DNA of 64,000 bases from Rufibacter psychrotolerans (GCF_016924645.1 NZ_JAFFJV010000005.1:124001-188000); one strand, 5' to 3'; positions 8,312-17,251 are shown, counted from the first letter of the stretch. Notes: generated from the letters alone by a model not told the origin. Made by a program: numbers and translations.

Positions 8312-8746
8312 ATGAAGAACATAAAGATTCCATTCGCATATCTCGTATTAGTGCTACTTGTCACGATTGCCGGGTTTGGCTGCCAGACTGCAGCTCCGGT
8401 TGGCACAGATACTTCGGCCAACGCCGCCGCCGATGCCAGAGCTCAGAACAGCCTGGCTCCCACCCGGGTAGACCTCAGAGGAACCATCACCCGGCGAGTG
8501 TATGACCGGGGCCAGGTGACCATTGAAGTAGAAGGCTACGGTACCGATACCCGATTTTCCCGTTATAACCGGGGCTACGTGTTGGTAACGCCCGTTACCC
8601 AGATTGTGGGGCTGAACGGAGGCTCCATTAGTCTGAGCGAGCTCTATGAAGGACAGAACGTAGCCATTCTGATGCGCGGCGGCGGACGCGGAAACTTTGT
8701 GGGCCTGGGCGTTGCCCGGAAGATGTGGATTGAGCCGAGGTACTGA
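8312..8746 (+). CDS. Hypothetical lipoprotein with a small beta domain
   Basis: This 144-residue protein has an N-terminal hydrophobic segment ending in IAGFGCQTA, a probable but imperfect lipobox with cysteine at residue 24. A low-complexity Ala/Thr/Ser linker follows, then a compact beta-rich region (VDLRGTITRRVYDRGQVTIEVEGYG) that reads like a small OB-type barrel. I do not recognise a named family. It probably sits in the periplasm or outer membrane. The ATG at 8312 gives a complete signal sequence. Confidence 0.68.
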   Translation: MKNIKIPFAYLVLVLLVTIAGFGCQTAAPVGTDTSANAAADARAQNSLAPTRVDLRGTITRRVYDRGQVTIEVEGYGTDTRFSRYNRGYVLVTPVTQIVGLNGGSISLSELYEGQNVAILMRGGGRGNFVGLGVARKMWIEPRY

Positions 8747-8801
8747 TTCTGAGCTGGTTTTCGTAAATTGCCGCCAAATTGGTTTTTCTTCTGCTCTCTG
8801 T

Positions 8802-9875
8802 ATGTGTAGCTCTTTCTTTCGTTCTGCCCTGTTGCTTTGTGGGCTGTTTTTTATGTGCTCTTTGGTTTGTGTGGCGCAGGCCGGAAAACCCATCAAAATT
8901 GCCGATCTGGAGATTCAGGTGGCCGGTACCAAGCAGCCAGCCACCCAGTACCAGTACGCTTTTCAGGCCGGCGATGTGATTGTACTGGACCTGGAGAACA
9001 AAACCAAGACCAACTACAAGGTAACCGTGCAGGAGTATTTCTCTAAATCGCCGCTGTATAGCATAGAGGAAACCAGGAAACTGAACAATTTGCGCCTCAC
9101 GGTGCCGCAGAAATCGGTGTACACCATCACGCTGCAGAGTCTGTCTGAGACCAGCACCAGGAGCCATTTCACCCTCACCCGCATCCCCGGCACTGAGGCC
9201 ACCCAGAATTTCAATACGCTGGTGGCCTGGCGCACCGTGCAAGACACCACCTGGACCACCACCACCGAGAAAGTACTGGTGAAAAACGATCTTAAATCTG
9301 AGACGGTAGTGGACAAGACGTTTCAGCTGGCTTCCCTCACAAACATCACCCGCAACAACCGCAGCACCGAGCGCTTTAAGCTGCCCGCCGGTACCAAGCA
9401 CTGGGTATACTGGGTTGGGGTGGGGCAGGAATCTGTCCAGTCTTTGCAGGAAACCGGTAAGACCTTGGCCAAAGGTGCCACAGCCCTGCTGACCGGGGGC
9501 AACCCCTTGGTGGCGTTCGGGCTGGGATTGCTGCCGCAGTTGCCGCAGGTGAAATCCAGCGGGTACATCAGCTATTACCTGTTCAACAAGAACAACGCCT
9601 ACCTGTTCACCGAGGATGAGGACGGCTGGAAGCCTTACGGTGTAGCCAAAGGCAAAGACGTGCTCTCAGATTACGGCAAAGTGCTGGCCAGCCAGACGCC
9701 TAAAACCGAGGACGGGTACCTGTATCTGGGCTTTGAGAACCCTAGCACCATCACTGGCCTGGATCTGACCCTGAAAGTGGTAGCTTTTATAGACAACCCC
9801 GTGTACCAGACCCGCACCGTGCGCAAACCGGCCAAGATCACCACGCGCCGGGAGCCTATCCTGGCGGCGGAATGA
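8802..9875 (+). CDS. Hypothetical exported protein
   Basis: This is a 358-residue protein from the ATG at 8802. That start places a clean signal peptide at the N-terminus (LLLCGLFFMCSLVCVAQA); the longer open frame from 8697 would overlap the previous gene. The mature part is beta-rich, with Thr-rich strands such as DTTWTTTTEKVLV. One Gly/Ala/Leu-rich segment near 220-245 could insert in a membrane or form a hinge. No catalytic motif or named family is recognised. It follows the small lipoprotein gene by 55 bases and may be cotranscribed with it. Confidence 0.7.
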   Translation: MCSSFFRSALLLCGLFFMCSLVCVAQAGKPIKIADLEIQVAGTKQPATQYQYAFQAGDVIVLDLENKTKTNYKVTVQEYFSKSPLYSIEETRKLNNLRLTVPQKSVYTITLQSLSETSTRSHFTLTRIPGTEATQNFNTLVAWRTVQDTTWTTTTEKVLVKNDLKSETVVDKTFQLASLTNITRNNRSTERFKLPAGTKHWVYWVGVGQESVQSLQETGKTLAKGATALLTGGNPLVAFGLGLLPQLPQVKSSGYISYYLFNKNNAYLFTEDEDGWKPYGVAKGKDVLSDYGKVLASQTPKTEDGYLYLGFENPSTITGLDLTLKVVAFIDNPVYQTRTVRKPAKITTRREPILAAE

Positions 9876-9923
9876 GTCCGGTTTAAGGTCATATTTTCAG
9901 AAACAGGCCAAAAACAGAATCGG

Positions 9924-9931
9924 TATCTTTG
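9924..9931 (+). promoter_or_regulatory. Promoter -7 element (TATCTTTG)
   Basis: This exact match to TAnnTTTG lies 33 bases before the ATG of the rRNA methyltransferase gene. It follows a partial hairpin (9892-9917) of the shared-core family that probably ends the previous gene. Confidence 0.6.
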
Positions 9932-9964
9932 CAGGAGCTTCGGTTTAAGCCGGGCACCACGTGT

Positions 9965-11380
9965 ATGAGCCTAGAACTTCCCGCTTCTTTCCAGACCCGC
10001 ATGCAGAACCAACTAGGGGAGGCTTTCCCGGCCTTTGCCGAGGCATTGGACCAGCCCTCGCCCACCAGCATCAGGGTGAACAAAGCCAAGCTGCCAGTGC
10101 CTGCCGGTTTGCCGCCGGTGCCCTGGACCGAGACCGGGTTCTACCTGGCCTCACGCCCCAGCTTCACCCTGGACCCGCTGTTCCACGGCGGCGCTTACTA
10201 CGTGCAGGAGGCCAGCTCCATGTTTCTGGAGCAGGCCCTGAAGCAAAGCGTTGACCTAACCCAGCCCTTGGCCGTGCTGGACCTATGCGGCGCGCCCGGC
10301 GGAAAATCCACGCACATCGCCTCGCTTATTTCTCCAGATAGTTTGTTGGTGGCCAACGAAGTCATCAAACCCCGGGCGAATATCCTGGCCGAGAACCTGC
10401 AGAAATGGGGCAGCGGCAACGTGATCGTGACCAACAATGACCCCAGCCACATTGGCCAACTCACGGGTTTCTTCGACGTGATGGTAGTGGACGCACCCTG
10501 CTCCGGCGAAGGCATGTTCCGCAAAGATCCTGATGCCATCAACGAGTGGTCAGAAGCCAACGTGAAGCTCTGCTCTGAGCGCCAGCGCCGTATTCTGATG
10601 GACGTGTGGGATGCCCTCAAGCCCGGCGGTGTTCTGATTTATAGTACCTGTACCTACAACCAGGAAGAAAACGAAGAGAACCTGGCCTGGCTGGCCCGCC
10701 AGCAAGACGCTGAAACCATCCCGCTGCAACTCCTCCCTGATTGGGGCGTGACCGCCACCGAACTGGAAGGCATGCACGGCTACCGCTTCTACCCGCACCG
10801 CACCCAGGGCGAAGGCTTCTTCCTGGCGGCCGTCCGCAAAACCGAAGGCGAGGAAGCCCGGCCTTACCGCAAGAGCAAGCGGCCATTCCTGGTGAGCGCC
10901 TCTAAGCAGGAAAAGGGTTTGGTGCAGGATTGGTTAAAAGAGTCCCAAAACTGGGAGATTGTGAAGCACAAAGATACCCTGCGGGCACTTCCCAAAGCTT
11001 GGATGCTGGAACTGGAGCAACTATACGAAAATCTGCGCGTGGTCTACGGCGGCATAGAGGTGGCCGAGGTCATGAAGAACAACGCCAAGCCGCTGCCGGC
11101 CCTGGCGCTTTCCCAGCATTTGTCCCCAGACGCTTTCCCGCATGCAGAGGTAGACTTGGCCACCGCCCTCAAGTTCCTGCACCGCGAAGATGTGGTCCTG
11201 GAGAATTCCGCCAACGGCTGGGTGCTGGTGCAGTTCAACGGCGTGGGCCTGGGTTGGGGCAAAAAGCTCCAGAACCGCGTCAACAACCATTACCCCAAAG
11301 AATGGCGCATAAGAATGAGCCTGGATGAAGCTTTGCAGCCCCAGAACCTGGCAGGGCTGTTTACCTTAGGACGCGTTTGA
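9965..11380 (+). CDS. rsmF: RsmF-like 16S rRNA cytosine-C5 methyltransferase
   Basis: This is a 471-residue NOL1/NOP2/Sun-family enzyme, read from the ATG at 9965. The SAM-binding loop is DLCGAPGGKSTHIA. The two catalytic cysteines lie in DAPCSGEGMFRK (motif IV) and STCTYNQEENEE (motif VI). The GEGMF form and the extra ~170-residue C-terminal region (LSPDAFPHAEVDLATA, NGVGLGWGKKL) match RsmF rather than RsmB. The E. coli enzyme makes m5C1407 in the decoding region. An upstream in-frame ATG at 9929 sits inside the promoter element and is rejected. The gene is monocistronic and is followed by a 650-base repeat-rich gap. Confidence 0.88.
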   Translation: MSLELPASFQTRMQNQLGEAFPAFAEALDQPSPTSIRVNKAKLPVPAGLPPVPWTETGFYLASRPSFTLDPLFHGGAYYVQEASSMFLEQALKQSVDLTQPLAVLDLCGAPGGKSTHIASLISPDSLLVANEVIKPRANILAENLQKWGSGNVIVTNNDPSHIGQLTGFFDVMVVDAPCSGEGMFRKDPDAINEWSEANVKLCSERQRRILMDVWDALKPGGVLIYSTCTYNQEENEENLAWLARQQDAETIPLQLLPDWGVTATELEGMHGYRFYPHRTQGEGFFLAAVRKTEGEEARPYRKSKRPFLVSASKQEKGLVQDWLKESQNWEIVKHKDTLRALPKAWMLELEQLYENLRVVYGGIEVAEVMKNNAKPLPALALSQHLSPDAFPHAEVDLATALKFLHREDVVLENSANGWVLVQFNGVGLGWGKKLQNRVNNHYPKEWRIRMSLDEALQPQNLAGLFTLGRV

Positions 11381-11426
11381 TGCCATGTAGTGGCAGCTTA
11401 CACAGTTAGACTGCTTCTGCTAACCC

Positions 11427-11502
11427 CTCCGTTGGCGTGAGTTTGCAACTCATGCCTGAAGACGTTTCCGCTGGCGCGAACGCTCCAGACTCGTGCCTAC
11501 AG
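11427..11502 (+). repeat. Two REP-like palindromes in tandem
   Basis: Two diverged copies of one unit stand head to tail: 11427-11463 (CTCCGTTGGCGTGAGTTTGC onward) and 11464-11502 (TTCCGCTGGCGCGAACGCTC onward). Each has a short inner palindrome around a GAG/CTC pair. The same unit occurs inverted at 11673-11732 and as a long inverted pair at 50715-50919. They resemble REP sequences mobilised by RAYT transposases, but no RAYT gene is visible here. Confidence 0.65.
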
Positions 11503-11625
11503 ATGCCAGATAGTCTCCTGATTATCCTCGCTGCACCGCAGCGATTCTACGCATTGCTGAGGAACCATAGTCAAACTACAGCACGGTAATTATTCCCGTT
11601 TTATGCTATGAAGCTACCTGAGAAA

Positions 11626-11648
11626 GGCGCGGAAGTAACTTCCGCGCC
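11626..11648. repeat. 23-bp palindrome, GGAAGTAACTTCC core
   Basis: GGCGCGGAAG TAA CTTCCGCGCC is a perfect 10-bp stem with a 3-base centre. Related copies occur at 11798, 11839, 61598 and 61638. Confidence 0.75.
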
Positions 11649-11672
11649 ATAGGGCAACACAAAAGATAGTTC

Positions 11673-11732
11673 CGGCGAGTCAGGAGCGTTCGCACCATCC
11701 CTAATCACGAGATCAGAGTCTCGCGCCAGCGG
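11673..11732 (-). repeat. REP-like units in inverted orientation
   Basis: Two diverged units (near 11673-11697 and 11703-11732, the second ending TCTCGCGCCAGCGG) are reverse-oriented relative to the pair at 11427-11502. Together they bracket the palindrome at 11626. Confidence 0.55.
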
Positions 11733-11797
11733 TTCTCTAAATTATTCCAAGAGTAATCCTGGGTTCAGGAACCCCATGCGCTACTATCCGCTACTAT

Positions 11798-11861
11798 GGC
11801 GCGGAAGTAACTTCCGTGCCTTTCCCCTTAACACAAGGTATGGAAGTAACTTCCGCGCCAT
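11798..11861. repeat. Two further GGAAGTAACTTCC palindromes
   Basis: The copies are 11798-11820 and 11839-11861. Each has one or a few mismatches from the perfect copy at 11626, and 18 bases separate them. The gap 11381-12032 otherwise contains only repeats, a terminator hairpin and no credible gene. Confidence 0.75.
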
Positions 11862-11922
11862 CATGAACATCAAAATGTTGCGGAGCAGTTTACTTCATTT
11901 CGCGGTTAGCTTATAAAAATTG

Positions 11923-11975
11923 AAAATGGTGTTTTGGAGCCGATTTCCAGAAATCAGTTCCGAAACACCATTTTT
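11923..11975. terminator. Hairpin terminator in front of the rlmI-like 3' end
   Basis: The arms at about 11923-11938 (AAAATGGTGTTTTGGA) and 11959-11974 pair with one mismatch. T-rich tracts occur on both strands, so it can act bidirectionally. It lies about 60 bases past the stop of the minus-strand methyltransferase. Confidence 0.65.
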
Positions 11976-11997
11976 CCTCTAAGCGCTAAAACCTAAG

Positions 11998-12030
11998 GTC
12001 TTGCTACGTGATACTTGCTACGTGCTACCT
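11998..12030 (+). repeat. TACnTGCTAC short repeat
   Basis: A short tract of reiterated TTGCTAC, GTGATAC and GTGCTAC units. Similar reiterations lie at 62731-62830. Confidence 0.5.
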
Positions 12031-12032
12031 CC

Positions 12033-13220
12033 CTACTCCACGTACAGCACCAGGCCTTTCAGGTACTCCCCTTCCGGGTGGAAGATGCTCACCGGGTGGT
12101 CGGCGGGTTGGGAGAGGTGGTGCATCACTTTCACGTTACGACCAGCTTCAATAGCCGCTGCCATAACCGTGCTCTGGAAGAGGTATTTGTCTACTACGCC
12201 GGAGCAGGAGAAGGTGAACAGGATGCCGCCCGGCTTTATTTTCTGGATGGCCTCGGCGTTCAGGCGCTTGTAGCCCATGAGCGCGTTGTGGCGCACTTTC
12301 TGGCTTTTGGCGAAGGCCGGCGGGTCCAGGATGATCAGGTCGTACAGGCCTTCTTTTCCTTTCAGGAACTCAAAAGTATCTACGGCATAGGCTTCGTGGC
12401 GGTCCTGACCCTGGTTCAGCTCGGCGTTCTGGTTTGTGAGGTCAATGGCTTTTTTGGAGACATCCACGGAGTGAACAGCCTTAGCCCCGGCGTTGAGCGC
12501 GTAAATGGAGAAACCGCCGGTATAGCAGAAGGTGTTCAGCACGGTTTTGCCGGGAGCGTAGTGCGCCAGCAGATCACGATTCTCACGCTGGTCAATGAAG
12601 AAGCCGGTTTTCTGGCCCGTCACCCAATCCACCAGAAACTTGTTGCCGTTCTCGGTGACCACGTGCGGTACCGGCGTGTCGCCGAACAGGTACCCGTTCT
12701 GGCCCTGCACCGGACCTTTGGCGGGCAGCGTCTCGGCCGATTTATCGTACACGGCGGTCAGTTTTCCGTCATACACCTCCATCAAAGCCTGCGCAATGTG
12801 CTGTCGCACGTGGAACATGCCCACATTGTGCGCCTGCAGCACGGCGGTGTTGCCGTAGATGTCTATGATCATGCCGGGCAGTTGGTCGCCCTCGGCGAAG
12901 ATAAGGCGATAGACATCGGTATTGGGGTTGTCCAGGAAGCCTTGCTGGCGGCGGTACTCCACGGCTTTCTGCACGCGGCTTCGCCAGAAATCATAGTTGG
13001 GCTCTACTTCTTCAAAGGAAAAAATCCGCACGGCAATGGAGCCGGGTTGGTAATGGCCGGTGCCCAGGAACTCGCGGCGGTTAGAGTATACCGCCACTAT
13101 ATCGCCTTCCTGCACCTCGCCCTCAATCTTCTTGATGGCCCCTGAGAAAACCCACGGGTGGAAGCGTTTGAGCGAGATTTCTTTGCCGGCGTGCAGTATA
13201 ACGGAAGGAAGTGTTGTCAT
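12033..13220 (-). CDS. rlmI: RlmI-like 23S rRNA methyltransferase
   Basis: This 395-residue class I SAM methyltransferase is read from the ATG at 13220. The longer open frame to 13349 adds 43 non-conserved residues. It has an N-terminal PUA domain (RFHPWVFSGAIKKIEG), a central linker (YRLIFAEGDQLPGMIID) and a Rossmann domain with VLNTFCYTGGFSIYAL and the catalytic LDPPAFAKS motif. The KTGFFIDQRENR stretch is typical of the RlmI/RlmK group. E. coli RlmI makes m5C1962 in 23S rRNA. It faces away from the M19 peptidase gene; their start codons lie close together. Confidence 0.88.
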   Translation of the reverse strand: MTTLPSVILHAGKEISLKRFHPWVFSGAIKKIEGEVQEGDIVAVYSNRREFLGTGHYQPGSIAVRIFSFEEVEPNYDFWRSRVQKAVEYRRQQGFLDNPNTDVYRLIFAEGDQLPGMIIDIYGNTAVLQAHNVGMFHVRQHIAQALMEVYDGKLTAVYDKSAETLPAKGPVQGQNGYLFGDTPVPHVVTENGNKFLVDWVTGQKTGFFIDQRENRDLLAHYAPGKTVLNTFCYTGGFSIYALNAGAKAVHSVDVSKKAIDLTNQNAELNQGQDRHEAYAVDTFEFLKGKEGLYDLIILDPPAFAKSQKVRHNALMGYKRLNAEAIQKIKPGGILFTFSCSGVVDKYLFQSTVMAAAIEAGRNVKVMHHLSQPADHPVSIFHPEGEYLKGLVLYVE

Positions 13221-13343
13221 AATCCAGAAGGTACGCGGTAGAAGTAGCGTACGTTTTTGCGTTGTTTCTGCAAAATTCGGGAAAAAATCCGGGTTTGCGG
13301 CGGGAGATGGAACGGTTCTTCGTAAACTCGCTCTGGATGAGTC

Positions 13344-14387
13344 TTGCAACGCTCATTCGCACATTCACTCCCTCACTCATTAAAATTGGAAGATACCCGA
13401 CTGCCCATTGTTGACCTGCACTGCGACCTGACCGGCTACCTGGCCTGGATACCTGGTTCCACCCCCATGGATGTGGACATCATAGGCTGTGCCATTCCAC
13501 ACTTGCAGGCCGGCCGGGTGCGGCTGCAGACCATGGCCTTCTTCACGCCCACCGAGCCGGGCAGCGCTGCCTTTACCTTAAAACAAGCCCAACTTTTCAG
13601 GGAGAACCTGCTGCAGAACCAGGATGTGTTTACACTGGTGCGCCCCAGGGAACTGGCAGCCCAGGTGCTCCACGCGGACCGGGTAGCCCTGGTGGCGGCC
13701 ATTGAGAACGCCTCGGGGTTGTGCGAGGAAGATGAACCGCTGGGCCTGGCTTTTACCCGGCTGGAGCAGATCATCCAACTGGCCGGTCCGTTGCTGTACA
13801 TCAGCTTTACCCACGTAGATGAGAACCGCTTCTCCGGTGGAAACTTCACCCCCGGCATCGGCCTGAAGTCAGATGGAGAAGAACTGCTCCGATACCTAAG
13901 CGGCAAGCGCATTGCCGTGGACTTGGCCCATACCTCAGACGCCGCTGCCTATGATCTGCTGAACTTCATTGACAAACACGGGCTGGACATACCCATCATC
14001 GCCAGCCATTCTAATTTCTGGGTGGTACATAATGAGGCCCGCAACCTGCCGCCGGAATTGGTGCAGGAAGTGGTGCGTCGCCAGGGACTGATAGGCATTA
14101 ATTTCCTGAAGAAGTTTGTGCACCCAACCCGGCCCGAGGTGCTGCTGGAGCACATCCGCCATGGCTTTGAGCACGCCCCGCAAGCTCTCTGTTTCGGGAC
14201 CGATTTTTTCCAGGAGTCCGGCATCATGGAAGGTGGCGAATCTTATTTCCATCCGCAGCACCGCAATGCAGCGCAGTATCAAACCATTCTAGAGACCTTG
14301 AAAGAACAGTTCTCGGCAGAGCAGCTGTCGGCACTCAGTTACGGAAACGCGGTGCACTTCATGGAAAGGCTGTGGGGCGAAGGTTGA
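13344..14387 (+). CDS. Peptidase M19 (renal-dipeptidase-like)
   Basis: This protein of about 333-347 residues has the membrane-dipeptidase fold. Metal and active-site segments are visible: VDLHCDLTGY near the N-terminus, VAAIENASGL (bridging glutamate region), YISFTHVDENRF, IAVDLAHTSDAA, IIASHSNFW and CFGTDFFQESG. It should hydrolyse dipeptides, including D-containing ones from peptidoglycan, with a zinc pair. No signal peptide is present, so it is likely cytoplasmic. No in-frame ATG precedes the first active-site motif: the candidates are TTG at 13344 and TTG at 13386, and an in-frame stop at 13338 closes the frame upstream. The second TTG gives the more family-like N-terminus. Confidence 0.85.
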   Translation: MQRSFAHSLPHSLKLEDTRLPIVDLHCDLTGYLAWIPGSTPMDVDIIGCAIPHLQAGRVRLQTMAFFTPTEPGSAAFTLKQAQLFRENLLQNQDVFTLVRPRELAAQVLHADRVALVAAIENASGLCEEDEPLGLAFTRLEQIIQLAGPLLYISFTHVDENRFSGGNFTPGIGLKSDGEELLRYLSGKRIAVDLAHTSDAAAYDLLNFIDKHGLDIPIIASHSNFWVVHNEARNLPPELVQEVVRRQGLIGINFLKKFVHPTRPEVLLEHIRHGFEHAPQALCFGTDFFQESGIMEGGESYFHPQHRNAAQYQTILETLKEQFSAEQLSALSYGNAVHFMERLWGEG

Positions 14388-14400
14388 GGTTATGGGAGTC

Positions 14401-14436
14401 GTTTTGGGCTTGTTTTACGGGAAATAGCCCGGAAAC
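14401..14436. repeat. Shared-core intergenic hairpin
   Basis: GTTTTGGGCT pairs with the later TAGCCCGGAAAC with small mismatches. It is 13 bases past the M19 stop and before the MG2 protein gene, so it may end the peptidase transcript. Confidence 0.55.
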
Positions 14437-14548
14437 AAAAATAAGGTGAATAGGTGCCAGAGTTCTGCCGGAAACTTTGTAGGTTACCTGCAGAACCAAT
14501 CCCTACGGCCCTGCCTACCCTTTTTTAATCGCTCTTCCCCCCACCCGT

Positions 14549-17251
14549 ATGTCTGTTACGCCTACGTTACGTTTTGCCCTCTTTTCCCTTGGCTTGTTCC
14601 TGATGTGCGCCTTCGGGCCGAAGCAATGGCTGCAGGATGGGGTGCTGCAGAAAATCATCGCGCAGCTCCAGCAATTCGGCAAGAGTTATCCGCAGGAGAA
14701 AGTCTACCTGCACCTGGACAAGCCGTACTACGCCGCCGGCGAGGATGTGTGGTTCAAGGCCTACCTGGTAGACGCGGCCACCCATGCGCCCAGTCCCATC
14801 AGCAAGGTGCTGTACGTAGATCTGGTAACACCAGAAGATTCTATTTACCGGCGCGTGGTCGTGAACATGGAGAACGGCATGGGTCGGGGTGACCTGGCGC
14901 TGGAAGACACCATTCCCGAAGGGCAGTACCGCCTGCGGGCCTACACCAGCTGGATGCAGAACTTTGACGAGGCCTACTTCTTCCACCAGAACGTGCGGGT
15001 GTTCAACCCCAGGCTGGCGGACCTGGTGCCCTCCGTTCATTTTAGTTTCAAGCGGTACGGCGCGGGAGACTCGGTGTGGGCCGATGTGGCTTTGCGGAAC
15101 CTCAAGGAAGAACCGCTGGCGCAGTGGCCCGTCGCGTTCCATACCCGCATGGGCAAGAAAATTTCGGCGAGGCGCAAAGCAATCACCAGCAAGGAAGGAA
15201 AGGCGCGCTATGCGTTCTTTCTGCCAACCGGCGAGGCCCGGCAACCGGCCCAGCTTTGGCTGAGCCTTAAAGAAGGCAAAACAGAGATGCAGCGGCACTT
15301 CCAGATTCCGCAGGCCAGCGAGCAGGTGGAGTTGGAGTTCTTCCCCGAGGGCGGCGAGCTGGTCCAGAACATGTGGAGCGTGGTGGGCTTCAAGGCGGTA
15401 GACGCCAACGGGCTGGGCAAAGACGTGCAGGGCCATGTGGTGGACGACACCGGCCGGAAAGTAGCGGATTTCAAAAGCTTGAAGTTTGGGATGGGGCGGT
15501 TTGGGTTTCTGCCACAGCCGGGCAAACGCTACGTGGCCCTGCTCCAAAACCCTAACGGCTCCCAGACCCAATACCCGCTACCCGCCGCTCGGGCCAAAGG
15601 CGTGGTTATGCGCGTAGACAACAGCAAGCCAGACGCGGTGCAGATAAGGGCTTACCTGGTGGGCTACGCCGGCGCCGAAGACCGGCCGGCCTCCCTCAGC
15701 ATGGTGGCGCAGAGCCGGGGAACCGTTTACTTCACGGGGCATACCGCCGCCGCCAAAGACCTGATCCAGATGAGCGTGCCGCGGCATAAATTGCCCACGG
15801 GCGTGGTGCAGTTTACGCTTTTCTCCCACACCGGTGATCCCCTGGCCGAACGGCTGGTCTTCGTGAACCGCCAGGACCAGTTGCAGCTCACGCTCACGCC
15901 AGACAAGCCCAGCTACAAGCCCCGCGAGAAAGTAACCATGCACCTGCAGGCCCACAACGCGGAGGGCACTCCAGTCTCGGGGCACTTCTCCGTGGCCGTC
16001 ACCGATGCCCGGAAAGTTACCCCAGAGCCGTACGCCCCCTCTATTCTGTCTACCCTGTTGCTTACCTCAGACCTGCGCGGCCACATTGAGCAACCGGGCT
16101 ATTACTTCTCGCCGGAACCGGAAGCCCCCGAGGCCCTGGACAACCTCATGCTCACCCAGGGCTGGCGCCGGTTTGTGTGGAAAGACCTGCTGCAGGAGAA
16201 ACCGCTGGCCTTGCCTTTTCCCGTGGAACGTGGTATGGCGGTAACGGGCACGGTGCAGAGGCCGTCCGGCAAGCCTGAAGCCAACGCCATTGTGACCCTG
16301 ATCAGCCTGCGCGCGCCGGGCATGCTGCTCCTTGACACCACCGATGCCCAGGGAAGGTTCGCGTTTGGCCTGGCCACGTTAGATGACAGCGCCCATGTGG
16401 TCGTGCAAGCCCGCACCGCCAAGGGCAAAGACTGGCTGGAGGTACTCCTGGACAAGGGCGTGCCCGTTCCGCCGGTCTCCCGGCAAGCTCCTGCCCACGT
16501 GCCGCCCGCCCTGCTCTCGCAAAGCACCTGGGCCTACCTCAGAAACAACCGGGAGCAGTTGCGGCTGGATCAACTGGCCGGGAAAAGCGTTTTGCTGAGT
16601 TCTGTGGAAATCAGGGCCAAAAAGATACGGACAGAAGAACAGGAGCTGCGCCAAGGCCAACTCTACCAGGAGCCCGACCACAGCCTCAAGGCTTCAACCC
16701 TGCCGCCCGCCATGGATCTTATTTCAGCGCTGCAGGGGCGGGTTGCGGGCGTAATGGTGGTAGGTGGCCAGGTCTCCATGCGCGGCAGCGGGCCCCCGCT
16801 TTACCTGCTAGACGGCATGCCCGTGGAAGTGGAGCTCATTAAAGGCATTTCCCTGACTGAGGTGGAAGCCATTGACATCATTAAGCCGGGGCCTATGGCT
16901 ACCATCTTCGGCTCACGCGGTAACGGCGGGGTTATCTCGGTCATCTTGAAAAGGGGCGGCACCAGTGCTCCCGCTTCTACGCGCTACCGCGGAATTGCCG
17001 CCTACCGGGGCGTCAGGCTGCAGAGGGCCCGGGAATTCTATATGCCGCAGCACCAACGGGCCGCAGAGGCAGAGTTGCCAGACCTGCGCACCACCCTGTA
17101 CTGGAGCCCCATCGTTACCACAGATGCCCGGGGGCAGGCCTCGTTCTCGTTTTACTGCGCAGACCCGCAGACCACCTACCAGGCCGTGGTGGAAGGCCTC
17201 ACCGCCCAGGGGCAGTTGGGCCGGGCCACCACCCAGCTGCAGGTACGGTAA
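14549..17251 (+). CDS. MG2-domain protein with embedded TonB plug domain
   Basis: This 900-residue protein has an N-terminal signal peptide. A macroglobulin MG2-like domain at about 45-135 has YPQEKVYLHLDKPYYAAGE and VWFKAYLVD. Further macroglobulin-type domains follow; DKPSYKPREKVTMHLQA near 450 is a second MG start. A carboxypeptidase-regulatory-like repeat lies near 565-630. A TonB-receptor plug-like domain lies at about 726-795 (ALQGRVAGVMVVGGQVSMRG, YLLDGMP, GNGGVISVILKRG). The last 60 residues return to an alpha-2-macroglobulin-type strand (TTLYWSPIVTTDARGQASFS). There is no room for a 22-strand barrel. The architecture recurs in Bacteroidota, but its role is not established. It is probably a surface or periplasmic carrier or adaptor. 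Confidence 0.8.
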   Translation: MSVTPTLRFALFSLGLFLMCAFGPKQWLQDGVLQKIIAQLQQFGKSYPQEKVYLHLDKPYYAAGEDVWFKAYLVDAATHAPSPISKVLYVDLVTPEDSIYRRVVVNMENGMGRGDLALEDTIPEGQYRLRAYTSWMQNFDEAYFFHQNVRVFNPRLADLVPSVHFSFKRYGAGDSVWADVALRNLKEEPLAQWPVAFHTRMGKKISARRKAITSKEGKARYAFFLPTGEARQPAQLWLSLKEGKTEMQRHFQIPQASEQVELEFFPEGGELVQNMWSVVGFKAVDANGLGKDVQGHVVDDTGRKVADFKSLKFGMGRFGFLPQPGKRYVALLQNPNGSQTQYPLPAARAKGVVMRVDNSKPDAVQIRAYLVGYAGAEDRPASLSMVAQSRGTVYFTGHTAAAKDLIQMSVPRHKLPTGVVQFTLFSHTGDPLAERLVFVNRQDQLQLTLTPDKPSYKPREKVTMHLQAHNAEGTPVSGHFSVAVTDARKVTPEPYAPSILSTLLLTSDLRGHIEQPGYYFSPEPEAPEALDNLMLTQGWRRFVWKDLLQEKPLALPFPVERGMAVTGTVQRPSGKPEANAIVTLISLRAPGMLLLDTTDAQGRFAFGLATLDDSAHVVVQARTAKGKDWLEVLLDKGVPVPPVSRQAPAHVPPALLSQSTWAYLRNNREQLRLDQLAGKSVLLSSVEIRAKKIRTEEQELRQGQLYQEPDHSLKASTLPPAMDLISALQGRVAGVMVVGGQVSMRGSGPPLYLLDGMPVEVELIKGISLTEVEAIDIIKPGPMATIFGSRGNGGVISVILKRGGTSAPASTRYRGIAAYRGVRLQRAREFYMPQHQRAAEAELPDLRTTLYWSPIVTTDARGQASFSFYCADPQTTYQAVVEGLTAQGQLGRATTQLQVR

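Noticed and set aside
12015-13145. 376-residue open frame opposite the rlmI-like gene
   Set aside because: It is an antisense shadow in a GC-rich gene; the rlmI-like frame has full family motifs.
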